Shown here: piece after piece, positions 19,401 through 27,484 of the stretch
Numbering within the stretch: the first letter of the stretch is position 1
Layout of the letters: each line of letters starts with the position of its first letter
Assembly: GCA_034658635.1 (NCBI GenBank)
Contig: JAYEFL010000075.1
Location: forward strand, 1 to 44,560
Length of the DNA: 44,560 nucleotides
Source of the DNA: JABHCC01 sp034658635
GTDB taxonomy: Bacteria; Bacteroidota; Bacteroidia; Bacteroidales; UBA12481
Reading direction: 5' to 3'
Position numbers and translations under genes: made by a program
Notes under the pieces: model-generated
What the model was told of the DNA's origin: nothing
Databases searched by the model: none
The model's input: only the letters and a program-made list of their open reading frames with translations

Positions 19401-20333
19401 AAAGAAGTTATAATGACTAACCTTTCTAATGATGGAGGACCTTCGATGGAATTCTCTATCCAGGAAAATATTCTGTTCAGAGGAAAGTCCAGCGTTAACG
19501 ATGGCACTTTTAAGTTCAACTTCATTGTGCCTAAGGATATTGGTTATAATGTTGGAAACGGGAAGTTCAGTTTCTACGGAACAAATAGCATTACTGATGC
19601 TGCAGGAGTTGAGCTATCCATACTAATCGGTGGATCAGCTGATTCGCTGATACAGGATGCAGAAGGGCCAAGCATGAAACTGTTTATGAATGACACAACA
19701 TTTGTTTATGGAGGCTCAACTAATGAAGATCCGGTTTTGTTAGCACGCGTAAGCGATAACAATGGGATCAACACTACCGGGAATGGTATCGGGCATGATA
19801 TTACTGCTATATTGGACGGAAACAAGCAAGACATTCTGGTCTTGAATGATTATTATGAATCTGACCTTGATAATTATAAATCCGGGACTATCAGGTATCC
19901 ATTAAATGATCTGGAGCCTGGAAGTCATGAGATCAAGTTGAAAGTATGGGATATTCTGAATAATTCCTCCGAATCAAATATGCGATTTGAGGTATATTCC
20001 TCAGAGCAGGTTATTCTAAAGAATCTGCTGAACTACCCAAACCCTTTTACTACTCAGACTGCTTTCTATTTTGAACATAACCAGGCAGGCCATGCTCTTG
20101 ACGCGCAAATTCAGATCTATACGGTTAGCGGGCGCTTGGTTAAATCTTTTGATTTTCTGTCTGCCACTGAAACTCAGATTGAATCAGGTAAATTCAGAGT
20201 AGGTCCGATTTACTGGGATGGGCTTGACCAGTACGGTGACCGTATAGGCAGAGGCACCTATTTCTACCGGGTAAAAATCAGGACTCCCGAAGGAAGATCA
20301 CAGGAAGCTTATCAAAAATTAGTAAAACTTTAG
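16446..20333 (+). CDS. porU: T9SS C-terminal signal peptidase / sortase PorU
   Basis: PorU is the cell-surface gingipain-like (C25 family) protease that removes T9SS sorting domains and links cargo to A-LPS. The 1295-residue product has a signal peptide and a long beta-rich prodomain-like half (to about 555). The C25 domain follows, containing LLLFGDGSYDNKK and LPTYQS, then the dyad His802 (NYLGHGSEKG) and Cys836 (MTATCEFSRFDD). The C-terminus is itself sorting-domain-like (LLNYPNPFTTQTAF to GTYFYRVKI), as in known PorU, where it is retained. Length and order match PorU and not a secreted gingipain. It is followed by porV after about 107 bases. The N-terminal ATG gives a plausible signal peptide ending near IIKCQ. 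Confidence 0.95.
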   Translation: MKAYTLSHNYKKIILLFVIGAQSLIIKCQIQQESVILNWKSPVQYTAQDDDYVDITKTLLFFEKAIYPMAYGSLPVFSDRLNTRGYKPGSKALVTLKRLAFEPVPEAELPFLSQISSSEMEVSAWIQTERKKSFVRFEFTPFRKNPVNGQLERLVSFTPDLSWTIDPSSEKKQLKSHIYKSQSVLAEGKWQKIAIKQTGIHKITFDKLTELGFSTPETIRVFGNGGKQLPYNSSLERPDDLVENPIYIYKGSDGVFNSGDYILFYAEGVIHWTYDRSNLMFVHRLHLYADESYYYLTDTGGEGLRVSNVSSSGGTPTHHVNSYDFYSFREKDSVNLLGSGRLWVWKHFNSYLNYDFNITIDNKLVDAPVEILSSLLVRSTKTASNSNMLIKVDNQNITSINFPGVNTGNYEALFASSITRKTETEVNKDNFILSYQLIRSNPAANAWLNYFDINSRSHLTYNNKPLQFRDLESVGQNNITEYQISGGRQGLLLWDVTDIGEVKSVSFSVSGNVMKTTRASDDLKEYVLFDPTDPTIHSPIFDGDYLGDVPNQNLHGLEIPDMVIIVQDELREFAVELAELHSIQDNLESLIVVPDQIYNEFSSGIPDPTAIRDFMKMFYEKGLNSEPKLKYLLLFGDGSYDNKKTRTEPESRNCLPTYQSLESLFPTSSYVTDDFFGLLDQGESLENGLLDIGIGRFPVTSTYQADIMVDKVKHYTSTETLGNWRNLICFIGDDEDGNAHMRDANTLAEIIITQQPSFNVDKIFLDAYQQVVTATGETYPEVNRAISDRIKKGALIMNYLGHGSEKGLAHENILGVSEIRSWDNYDKLPLFMTATCEFSRFDDDQRVSAGEEVLLNPRGGGIGLFSTTRLVYSSPNFRLNREFYDYVFDRPGGGKYRFGDLIRLTKNAVGSELNKLNFTLLADPAISLNFPENKIIMTHVNGQQVGEFTDTLKALSQVEIEGFIANTQGQKIENYQGIIYPTVYDKEVIMTNLSNDGGPSMEFSIQENILFRGKSSVNDGTFKFNFIVPKDIGYNVGNGKFSFYGTNSITDAAGVELSILIGGSADSLIQDAEGPSMKLFMNDTTFVYGGSTNEDPVLLARVSDNNGINTTGNGIGHDITAILDGNKQDILVLNDYYESDLDNYKSGTIRYPLNDLEPGSHEIKLKVWDILNNSSESNMRFEVYSSEQVILKNLLNYPNPFTTQTAFYFEHNQAGHALDAQIQIYTVSGRLVKSFDFLSATETQIESGKFRVGPIYWDGLDQYGDRIGRGTYFYRVKIRTPEGRSQEAYQKLVKL

Positions 20334-20408
20334 GCTTGTCAATACAATAAATAATAATTAAGCTTGTTTTCATTGAATAGATGGAAAAAAAAACTCACTA
20401 ATAATAAC

Positions 20409-20416
20409 TATATTTG
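20409..20416 (+). promoter_or_regulatory. -7 promoter element for porV
   Basis: TATATTTG is an exact TAnnTTTG match 24 bases before the porV ATG at 20441. The in-frame TTG at 20414 lies inside it, arguing against that TTG as a start. No clear -33 TTG is seen, so an independent porV promoter is suggested, not proven. Confidence 0.42.
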
Positions 20417-20440
20417 ACGCTGATTAAAATGGCACTGAAG

Positions 20441-21637
20441 ATGAGACAATTGTCTAGCACTATTGCGTTAGCAATAATATTGATACTTAACGTTAATCCC
20501 GTTTCGGCTCAAATTACAACGGGTGATTTGACTGGTGAAGTGAATACCATTACCTCAGCAGTTCCATTCCTGATGATTGCACCTGATTCCAGATCAGGAG
20601 CTATGGGCGATGTTGGAGTAGCTTTATCACCTGATGCAAACTCAATGCATTGGAATCCGGCAAAGTATGCATTTGCCCCTAATGACATGGGTTTTGCAAT
20701 ATCATATACCCCTTGGCTTCGCGAACTAATCCCAGATATTAATCTGGCATATTTATCAGGATATAAACGCATCGATAAAGATCAGGTAATCGGATTCAGC
20801 ATGCTTTATTTCTCTTTAGGTAATATTACTTTTACTGATATTGTTGGTAATACTGCCGGACAGTTCAACCCAAATGAATTTGCACTTGCTGTTGCCTATG
20901 CCAGATCATTCTCAGACAGATTCTCTGGTAGTCTTGCATTCAGATATATTTATTCAAACCTGACCGGAGGACAGTTTGTTGGAGGTGTGGAGTCACAACC
21001 CGGACAAGCATTTGCTGCAGATGTAAGTTTGTATTATCAGAACGAAGACCTTATTGCAGGTGATTATGATGCAACGTTTGCATGGGGACTTAATTTCTCA
21101 AATATCGGCTCAAAGATCTTTTATCAGAAAAATTCTGATAAAGACTTTATTCCGATGAACCTGCGTCTTGGTGCAGCTTATACAATTGACTTTGACGATT
21201 ATAATAGTCTAACTGTAGCAGCAGATGTTAATAAAATGCTGGTACCAACCCCACCAATTTATTACAATGATTCTTTGGATATTAATGGCGACCCGGTTAT
21301 TGAATTTGGATATGACCCTAATGTTTCTGTTCCGGTAGGCATCTTTCAATCATTTTATGATGCACCTCTGGGCATCAGTGAAGAGTTGAATGAGTACACT
21401 TTCTCGGTTGGACTGGAATATTGGTATGCCCAGCAATTTGCAATCCGCGGCGGATATTTCCATGAACACGCAACAAAAGGAAATAGAAAATATTTCACCC
21501 TTGGAATTGGACTGAGATTAAATGTTTTTGGATTGGATTTCGCATATCTGGTTCCAATTCACCAAAACAACCCCCTTGCCAACACGCTTAGATTCAGCCT
21601 GTTATTTGATATTGAAGGACTGAATGGCAGGAGGTAA
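20441..21637 (+). CDS. porV: T9SS outer-membrane protein PorV (LptO)
   Basis: PorV is a FadL-like 14-strand outer-membrane barrel that carries T9SS cargo from the SprA/Sov translocon to the PorU attachment complex. A signal peptide (LAIILILNVNPVSAQ) is followed by the family hallmark: TSAVPFLMIAPDSRSGAMGDVGVALSPDANSMH in the N-terminal hatch. Repeated aromatic-terminated strands follow, and the C-terminus ends GLDFAYLVPI, then LRFSLLFDIEGL. From ATG 20441 it has 398 residues, normal for PorV. ATG 20429 is an alternative; I prefer 20441 because the TAnnTTTG element at 20409-20416 would leave almost no leader for the earlier start. ispF follows 12 bases after the stop. Confidence 0.94.
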   Translation: MRQLSSTIALAIILILNVNPVSAQITTGDLTGEVNTITSAVPFLMIAPDSRSGAMGDVGVALSPDANSMHWNPAKYAFAPNDMGFAISYTPWLRELIPDINLAYLSGYKRIDKDQVIGFSMLYFSLGNITFTDIVGNTAGQFNPNEFALAVAYARSFSDRFSGSLAFRYIYSNLTGGQFVGGVESQPGQAFAADVSLYYQNEDLIAGDYDATFAWGLNFSNIGSKIFYQKNSDKDFIPMNLRLGAAYTIDFDDYNSLTVAADVNKMLVPTPPIYYNDSLDINGDPVIEFGYDPNVSVPVGIFQSFYDAPLGISEELNEYTFSVGLEYWYAQQFAIRGGYFHEHATKGNRKYFTLGIGLRLNVFGLDFAYLVPIHQNNPLANTLRFSLLFDIEGLNGRR

Positions 21638-21649
21638 TGAACAGAAAGA

Positions 21650-22132
21650 ATGAACAGAATTCGAATAGGATTCGGCTACGATGTACACCAGTTAGTACCA
21701 AACAGAAAGCTGGTTTTAGGTGGAATCACAATTGAACATACAAAAGGCACTTTGGGGCATTCTGACGGGGATGCCTTTATTCATTCTATCTGTGATGCTT
21801 TACTCGGCGCCCTGGCATTAAGAGATATAGGCCATCATTTTCCAGACACCTCTTCCGAATACAAGGATATTGACAGTAAGATAATACTGAAAAGAACAAT
21901 GTCTCTTATAAAGGAGAGAGGATGGTCCGTTGGAAATATTGACTCAACAATTTGCCTGGAAAAACCAAAAATCAATCCTCATATTCCGGATATGCTTGAA
22001 GTTCTCGCTCCAATTCTAGAAATTGATCAGGATCAGTTATCCATCAAGGCTACCACAAATGAGAAAATGGGGTTCGTGGGAGTTGAAGAAGGAGTGGCGG
22101 TTTACGTAGTTTGCCTGCTTCACAGGAAATAA
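21650..22132 (+). CDS. ispF: 2-C-methyl-D-erythritol 2,4-cyclodiphosphate synthase
   Basis: IspF performs the fifth step of the MEP isoprenoid pathway, cyclising CDP-ME-2-phosphate with release of CMP. The zinc ligands are visible as Asp11 and His13 in FGYDVHQL and His45 in GHSDGDAFIHSICDALLGA. Other family blocks are DIGHHFPDTSSEYK, STICLEKPKI and the C-terminal KATTNEKMGFVGVEEG. The product has 160 residues, exactly family size. It is 12 bases downstream of porV and probably shares its transcript; no functional link to secretion is implied. The stop codon falls in a short 13-base tandem repeat. Confidence 0.96.
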   Translation: MNRIRIGFGYDVHQLVPNRKLVLGGITIEHTKGTLGHSDGDAFIHSICDALLGALALRDIGHHFPDTSSEYKDIDSKIILKRTMSLIKERGWSVGNIDSTICLEKPKINPHIPDMLEVLAPILEIDQDQLSIKATTNEKMGFVGVEEGVAVYVVCLLHRK

Positions 22133-22178
22133 ATTCAGGAAATTAATTCAGGAAATAGGAATTAGAAAATAGGAATTA
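22123..22178. repeat. Short AT-rich tandem repeats at the ispF 3' end
   Basis: CAGGAAAT recurs at 22123, 22136 and 22149 (period 13; the first copy overlaps the last ispF codons and stop). AATAGGAATTA then recurs at 22154 and 22168 (period 14). The block fills most of the gap between ispF and the convergent lipoprotein gene. No terminator hairpin is visible there. A related CTAGGAA-type repeat occurs at the end of susE. Confidence 0.7.
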
Positions 22179-22199
22179 AGGCTAGGACTTAAAATTAAG

Positions 22200-22619
22200 T
22201 TAATGAGTGCATTGCGAGGTAACATGATCCACCTGTCCTCCCCCATCATCCGCAGTGTAAATCAGATCGATTGTGTTATAATCAAAACTCACTACTCCGC
22301 TTCCTGAAAACTCAATTCCGTTTACGGTTTGTGTTTCGATGGTGATAGTACGGCCACCTGACACCATAATAGTTACCTGTACGCCGCTACCCAATTGATA
22401 GAAATTATCAATGAAATATTTGTTTTCATATGTAGCATCCTGGGCAATATATACTGGAAATATTGTAGTTCCCAATGTTCCTTTCATACTTTCCATATAA
22501 ATTTCACTAGTTTCCTGGCAAGACCATTCCCCTTCCAGACTTTGGGATCCGCTTTCAGGAATGCAGGAGTTCAATCCAACCAACATTCCGCAAACCAAAA
22601 TGATGTGTAATTTTTTCAT
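22200..22619 (-). CDS. Small hypothetical lipoprotein
   Basis: I do not recognise this 139-residue protein. It has a lipoprotein signal peptide with lipobox LNSC (Cys19). The mature part starts with a lipocalin-like or DUF-type opening (LEGEWSCQETSE) and continues as a small beta-rich domain of alternating strands (VQVTIMVSGGRTITIETQTV, then SGSGVVSFDYNTIDLIY) ending in DHVTSQCTH. Two cysteines of the mature domain (in GEWSCQE and TSQCTH) could form a disulfide joining its two ends. The pattern of 'EGEW ... I ... G.G ... Y' resembles lipid- or ligand-binding small beta barrels, which is only a structural guess. It starts 7 bases after the hutU stop, so it is likely translated from the hutU transcript. 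Confidence 0.75.
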   Translation of the reverse strand: MKKLHIILVCGMLVGLNSCIPESGSQSLEGEWSCQETSEIYMESMKGTLGTTIFPVYIAQDATYENKYFIDNFYQLGSGVQVTIMVSGGRTITIETQTVNGIEFSGSGVVSFDYNTIDLIYTADDGGGQVDHVTSQCTH

Positions 22620-22626
22620 TTACTAA

Positions 22627-24636
22627 CTAAAATAATTTGTTAATCAAATCCTGATCGGCAACATTTGGTACTGTCACCTGTAATCCCGGGTCTGCTGCCA
22701 TTGCTCTTTCAATAGCTGTCATAGCCGGTTTATTCCTTGCCCAGGATCTTCGTGAGATCCCATTATTAACATCCCAAAACAGCATTCGCTTAAGGCGAAC
22801 ATCAGCTTCTTCTGATCCGTCAAGAACCATTCCAAATCCTCCATTTATTACTTCTCCCCATCCAACTCCGCCTCCATTATGAATTGACACCCAAGTGGCT
22901 CCACGGAATGAATCGCCAATAACATTTTGAATAGCCATATCAGCGGTAAACTGTGATCCGTCGTAGATATTAGAAGTTTCACGGTAAGGAGAATCAGTGC
23001 CTGAGACATCGTGATGATCTCTTCCCAGCACCACTGGTGCTGTAACTTTGCCAGTACGTACAGCTTCATTGAAAGCTTCCGCAATCCTGATTCTTCCTTC
23101 TGCGTCGGCATAAAGAATTCTTGCCTGAGAACCAACCACAAGCCTATTTGCACCAGCTTCCCGTATCCAGTGCAGGTTGTCTTCTATCTGCATCCGAATT
23201 TCATCCGGAGCTTCATCAGCCATCTTTTGCAGAACATCAGCTGCAAGCTTATCAGTTATCTCCAGATCTTTCGGATCGTTAGAACAGCAGACCCACCTGA
23301 AAGGGCCGAATCCATAATCAAAAAACAATGGACCCATAATATCCTGAACGTATGATGGATACACATAAGAGCCATCTACATTAAACACATCTGCTCCAGC
23401 TCTGCCTGCCTCGAGAAGGAAAGCATTACCATAATCCCAGAAGTACATTCCCTTGCTAACCAATGAGTTTATCACCTTCACCTGTCGGCGCAAAGATTCC
23501 TGAACTCTCATTTTAAATTTCTCCGAATCATCAACCATCATTTCATTGGCTTGCTCAAAACTCATTCCGGCCGGATAATACCCACCTGCCCATGGATTAT
23601 GGAGAGATGTTTGGTCAGAACCCATATCGATTCTAATACTTTCTGCGTCAAGTTTCTCCCACAGATCGATAATATTTCCTTGATAGGCCAGTGAAACAGC
23701 TTCTTTCTTTTGTTTGGCCAATCGGGCCCGTACAATCAGATCATCCAGATCAGTGAATAGTTCATCTACCCAACCTTGCTCATGTCTTTTAACTGCGGCT
23801 TTTGGATTTACTTCAGCCACAAGACAGATCCCTCCAGCAATAACGGTTGCTTTTGCTTGAGCACCTGACATTCCTCCAAGGCCGGAGGTCACAAATATTT
23901 TACCTGCTAAACCCTCCTCAGGTTGAGTAGCTTTCATTCTTCCGGCATTCAATACTGTAATAGTGGTTCCATGAACAATACCCTGAGGACCAATATACAT
24001 GAAAGAGCCAGCTGTCATTTGTCCATACTGTGAAACCCCAAGAGCATTGAATTTCTCCCAGTCATCCGGCTTGGAGTAATTTGGAATCACCATCCCATTT
24101 GAAACAACCACTCTTGGAGCCTCTTTGTGAGATGGAAACAGCCCCATTGGGTGTCCGGAATACATAACCAAGGTCTGCTCATCAGTCATTTCAGAAAGGT
24201 ATTTCATTGTAAGCAGGTACTGTGCCCAATTCTGAAATACCGCACCATTTCCCCCGTAGGTGATCAATTCATGCGGATGCTGAGCTATTGCATCATCCAG
24301 ATTATTAGAAATCATCAGCATAATGGCTGCAGCCTGCACTGACTTATAAGGAAACTCATCAACAGATCGGGCCCGAATCTCATAATCAGGACGAAAACGA
24401 TACATATAGATTCGTCCAAAACGGTTCAACTCCTCAAGAAATTCTGGAGCTAGCACCTCATGATGTTCAGTTTTAAAGTATCTCAGAGCATTCTTAAGAG
24501 CAAGTTTTTTTTCTTCTTTTGACAGAATCTCTTTGCGCTTGGGCGCGTGACTAATGGTTGGATCGTATGGCTTATGATCTGGCAGAGCTTCAGGAATTCC
24601 TTCCCTGATGCTTTTTATGAGACTTTTTTGGGGCAT
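22627..24636 (-). CDS. hutU: Urocanate hydratase, long form
   Basis: HutU converts urocanate to imidazolonepropionate in histidine breakdown, using tightly bound NAD+ as an electrophile. Visible family blocks are TYGGNGAVFQNW, VMYSGHPMGLFPS, the nucleotide-binding region VTSGLGGMSGAQAKA, and GFGPFRWVCCSNDP, whose Cys450 aligns with the conserved active-site cysteine. GRDHHDVSGTDSP and HNGGGVGWGEV are at the C-terminal end. At 669 residues it belongs to the longer Bacteroidota type, about 110 residues longer than proteobacterial HutU, with additional N-terminal sequence. I start at ATG 24636; an upstream TTG at 24654 lies inside the -7 box. No hutH, hutI or glutamate formiminotransferase gene is adjacent. 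Confidence 0.95.
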   Translation of the reverse strand: MPQKSLIKSIREGIPEALPDHKPYDPTISHAPKRKEILSKEEKKLALKNALRYFKTEHHEVLAPEFLEELNRFGRIYMYRFRPDYEIRARSVDEFPYKSVQAAAIMLMISNNLDDAIAQHPHELITYGGNGAVFQNWAQYLLTMKYLSEMTDEQTLVMYSGHPMGLFPSHKEAPRVVVSNGMVIPNYSKPDDWEKFNALGVSQYGQMTAGSFMYIGPQGIVHGTTITVLNAGRMKATQPEEGLAGKIFVTSGLGGMSGAQAKATVIAGGICLVAEVNPKAAVKRHEQGWVDELFTDLDDLIVRARLAKQKKEAVSLAYQGNIIDLWEKLDAESIRIDMGSDQTSLHNPWAGGYYPAGMSFEQANEMMVDDSEKFKMRVQESLRRQVKVINSLVSKGMYFWDYGNAFLLEAGRAGADVFNVDGSYVYPSYVQDIMGPLFFDYGFGPFRWVCCSNDPKDLEITDKLAADVLQKMADEAPDEIRMQIEDNLHWIREAGANRLVVGSQARILYADAEGRIRIAEAFNEAVRTGKVTAPVVLGRDHHDVSGTDSPYRETSNIYDGSQFTADMAIQNVIGDSFRGATWVSIHNGGGVGWGEVINGGFGMVLDGSEEADVRLKRMLFWDVNNGISRRSWARNKPAMTAIERAMAADPGLQVTVPNVADQDLINKLF

Positions 24637-24651
24637 TGTTTGAGTTTTTTT

Positions 24652-24684
24652 CAAAAATAAGAGTTTTCCTCATCATTTTCACAA
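24652..24684 (-). promoter_or_regulatory. Bacteroidota-type promoter for hutU
   Basis: On the minus strand TTTG (TTG at 24684-24682) and TATTTTTG (24659-24652) are separated by 22 bases, a good match to the TTG/TAnnTTTG promoter. The hutU ATG is 15 bases downstream of the -7 box. It lies in the 61-base gap between the T9SS amylase stop and the hutU ATG, giving hutU its own promoter independent of the starch genes. Confidence 0.6.
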
Positions 24685-24697
24685 AGACCTGTCAGGA

Positions 24698-27481
24698 TTA
24701 TTTAATGATCTTCTTAATCCAGACCTTACCCCCAGCCCTCACTCTAACAACAAGAATCCCTTCAGGCCATAAGCTCGAGTCAAGGCAAATTTGATCAACC
24801 ATAGAATGTTGTATAGATTTCATTTCGATCCTCTTACCTTCAGCTGAAAAAACCTCAATCTCAATCAAAGACTGGTTTTTTGGAAATGCAATAAATAACC
24901 GATCACCGACAGGATTGGGATAAACTCTAAGAACCTGACTACTAATATCGAAGAATACCAGCTCATCCACCCCCGATAGAATATCCGGCTGATCTAATCT
25001 TACATCTGTATACAACCGATATTCACTGGGTTCAAAGCTGAGCCATGCTTCAGTATTTTCAACAAAAAGGGAATCTCCTGTCCAATACTCATACCACCAT
25101 CCACCATGCTGAAAGCCACCCTGCCCAAGCTTAGTCCAGGTACTAAAATTACCCAGTATAGTAACATTCATATCCGAATGGTTCAAATGAATCCTCTTAA
25201 TCGTATCCTCCACAACAAGCTCATAATCTCCAGTTTGAAAAACCGGATATGTTTGCTTGAGCTTACCCAAAGCACCATAAACCTGATAAAGCCGCTTTCT
25301 TAAATGCTGATCATAATAATCCCATCTAATAGGTTTCTTACCTACCCTGCCGTTATAATCAATAGAATAGTCGTAACCCAGCTCACCAAACATCCAGATC
25401 ATCTTCGGACCAGGGATTGGAATAAAAAAACTAGCACTAGTTTCCATCCTTTTTAAGGCAATTTCCAGTTCCTGTACATTGTGACTCGCATTTTGACTGT
25501 TCCCTTCTTCTATGGCTGAAACCATTAACCTTTCTTCATCATGACTTTCCATATACCCAACCAGATTGGGAGCACTCCATCCTCTTTCCTGATATGAAAT
25601 CCATGATAAATCAGAGGCACCTCCACCCAAATATCCTTTTACAGCGATCCTGTAACTGTGGTTCATATTCCCCCATATCATCATTCCGTTATCAGACAAC
25701 TCCTTTTCCTCAGTATTATCTGCAAAATGCTCCAGGAGAACATAAGCATCCGGGTTGATTTCGCGAATCCTGTCGTTCATTCTCTTAAGAATTGCAATCC
25801 TGCTGGCATCATATGCTCCGCCATCTCCAGGAGTATTGGTGAACCCTTTGGTGAAATCAAACCGGAATCCATCTACTTTATATTCTGTAAGCCAAAAACT
25901 ATTTACACTGTCTACCAATGCCTTTGTGGCCTCACTCTCGTGATTCAAATCATATCCCCATGAGAATACCGGGTTGGGAGAAGTCTGATTGTACCAGGGA
26001 TTATCAGATGCTGGCTGATTATTCTGGCTATCCCAATATAACCTGACAAAAGGAGATTGACCATAGGTGTGATTCAAAACCATATCCATTATTACCGCCA
26101 TTCCCCTTTGGTGAGCTGAATCAATAAATGCTTTGAAGGTATTGGCCGGACCGTAATATTTATCCACGGCAAAGTAAAAAGAAGGATTATACCCCCAGCT
26201 ATCATTGCCTTCGAATTCTGAAACAGGCATCAGCTCTATGGCATTAACTCCCAAATCCTGCAAATAGTTAAGTGTATCAATTAAACCAACAAAAGAATGG
26301 TCATCTAAAAAGTCTCGAATCAGCAACTCGTATATAACTAATTGACCTTTTCCAGGAGCTTCAAATTCTGATATTTTCCAATCGTATTCTTCTTGCTCAG
26401 TTTGTAATACAGATGCAATTTGGCTTGTTTGCCCTGCAGGGTAATCAATCAAGCCTGGATAAGTGGATTCATCAATATAAGAATCATTCCAGGGATCAGA
26501 TATCTTGTTGGTGTACGGATCTGCTATCCTGATTTCCCCATCAACAAAATACTGGTAGATATATTCCTTACCAGGAATTAGGTTCTCAATCATCATCCAG
26601 AAATAATTTCCATCTGGCGATTGATTCATCAAATAATCCGTATTGACCTTCCATTCATTAAAATCGCCAATAACAAAAACGAACTCTTTTCCAGGGGCAT
26701 AAAGAACCAGACTCACCGATTTATCGTCAGTGTAATTAGCTCCTTGCTTTAATCCCGGGGGCAAGTCCTCAACATTACCACTCCCCCGTACCATATAGCT
26801 GAATTGATCTGACACTTCCTGATCTTCAGCGTATGCTGTGACAAGAACCTGATGAATTCCTTCTTCAGAACTTGTTAAACTGTAATCTATTGAATTTCCT
26901 GCTACAGAAGACAGTCTGGCATCATCAATAAATATTGTAAGACTGTCGGCAAAACTAGCGGTAGCAGTAATCTGAAAAACTTCACCGGGATCTGTCATAA
27001 AGAAGTTCGACACAGGATGAACGATTGTCAGATTCAATCCCTCTTCATAAACTGGCGTAAAAATGTCTCCCCCATCAGTTTCCCTTCCCGTAGTACTCCC
27101 ATCTGAATTCCTGAAAACAAAAGCTATTTTTTCTATTTTTTCACCAACAGGCACTCCATAAAACTCTCTTATATCAGGAGTTATATTCAACTCCCACAAG
27201 TTATCCCCGAGAGAAGATAATTTAGCTTTATCCGTGTTTTCACTCCAGTTCGCTATTACATATTTCCAATCTCCGGGAGTTGAACTTTTATCAGTTAAAA
27301 CACCTGTATGTGCCCAAATATCTCCAGTATACCCGGCTAAGCCGCGATTACCTGCGTCAGCATTAAAAACTATTCTAACAGAATCAGCTTCTGTTGGAAA
27401 TAAGGGATCAGCAGTAATTACTTGCCCACTGAGAGCAACAGATCCCAGAACAAAGCAAGTGAACAGGAAAATATTTTTCAT
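24698..27481 (-). CDS. Secreted GH13 alpha-amylase family enzyme with CBM48-like domain and T9SS sorting domain
   Basis: This 927-residue enzyme should act outside the cell on starch- or glycogen-like polymer. In order: signal peptide (to SGQ); beta domains about 20-240; a CBM48/E-set-like module (about 255-345, FVFVIGDFNEWKVN then EYIYQYFVDGEIRIADPY); a GH13 barrel (about 375-760); a beta domain; and a type A T9SS sorting domain (LRVYPNPVGDRLFIAF to the end). GH13 residues are DMVLNH (466-471), nucleophile Asp542 (GFRFDF), acid/base Glu584 (LLEHFAD) and Asp648 (ESHDEE). The CBM48-like module is common in pullulanase/isoamylase/branching-enzyme relatives, so debranching activity is possible. 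It starts 3 bases after the preceding GH13 gene, so the two are co-translated from one transcript. Confidence 0.92.
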   Translation of the reverse strand: MKNIFLFTCFVLGSVALSGQVITADPLFPTEADSVRIVFNADAGNRGLAGYTGDIWAHTGVLTDKSSTPGDWKYVIANWSENTDKAKLSSLGDNLWELNITPDIREFYGVPVGEKIEKIAFVFRNSDGSTTGRETDGGDIFTPVYEEGLNLTIVHPVSNFFMTDPGEVFQITATASFADSLTIFIDDARLSSVAGNSIDYSLTSSEEGIHQVLVTAYAEDQEVSDQFSYMVRGSGNVEDLPPGLKQGANYTDDKSVSLVLYAPGKEFVFVIGDFNEWKVNTDYLMNQSPDGNYFWMMIENLIPGKEYIYQYFVDGEIRIADPYTNKISDPWNDSYIDESTYPGLIDYPAGQTSQIASVLQTEQEEYDWKISEFEAPGKGQLVIYELLIRDFLDDHSFVGLIDTLNYLQDLGVNAIELMPVSEFEGNDSWGYNPSFYFAVDKYYGPANTFKAFIDSAHQRGMAVIMDMVLNHTYGQSPFVRLYWDSQNNQPASDNPWYNQTSPNPVFSWGYDLNHESEATKALVDSVNSFWLTEYKVDGFRFDFTKGFTNTPGDGGAYDASRIAILKRMNDRIREINPDAYVLLEHFADNTEEKELSDNGMMIWGNMNHSYRIAVKGYLGGGASDLSWISYQERGWSAPNLVGYMESHDEERLMVSAIEEGNSQNASHNVQELEIALKRMETSASFFIPIPGPKMIWMFGELGYDYSIDYNGRVGKKPIRWDYYDQHLRKRLYQVYGALGKLKQTYPVFQTGDYELVVEDTIKRIHLNHSDMNVTILGNFSTWTKLGQGGFQHGGWWYEYWTGDSLFVENTEAWLSFEPSEYRLYTDVRLDQPDILSGVDELVFFDISSQVLRVYPNPVGDRLFIAFPKNQSLIEIEVFSAEGKRIEMKSIQHSMVDQICLDSSLWPEGILVVRVRAGGKVWIKKIIK

Positions 27482-27484
27482 TAT

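Noticed and set aside
24637..24654. TTG start for hutU six codons upstream
   Set aside because: The TTG is part of the TATTTTTG promoter element, so it would not lie within the transcript.
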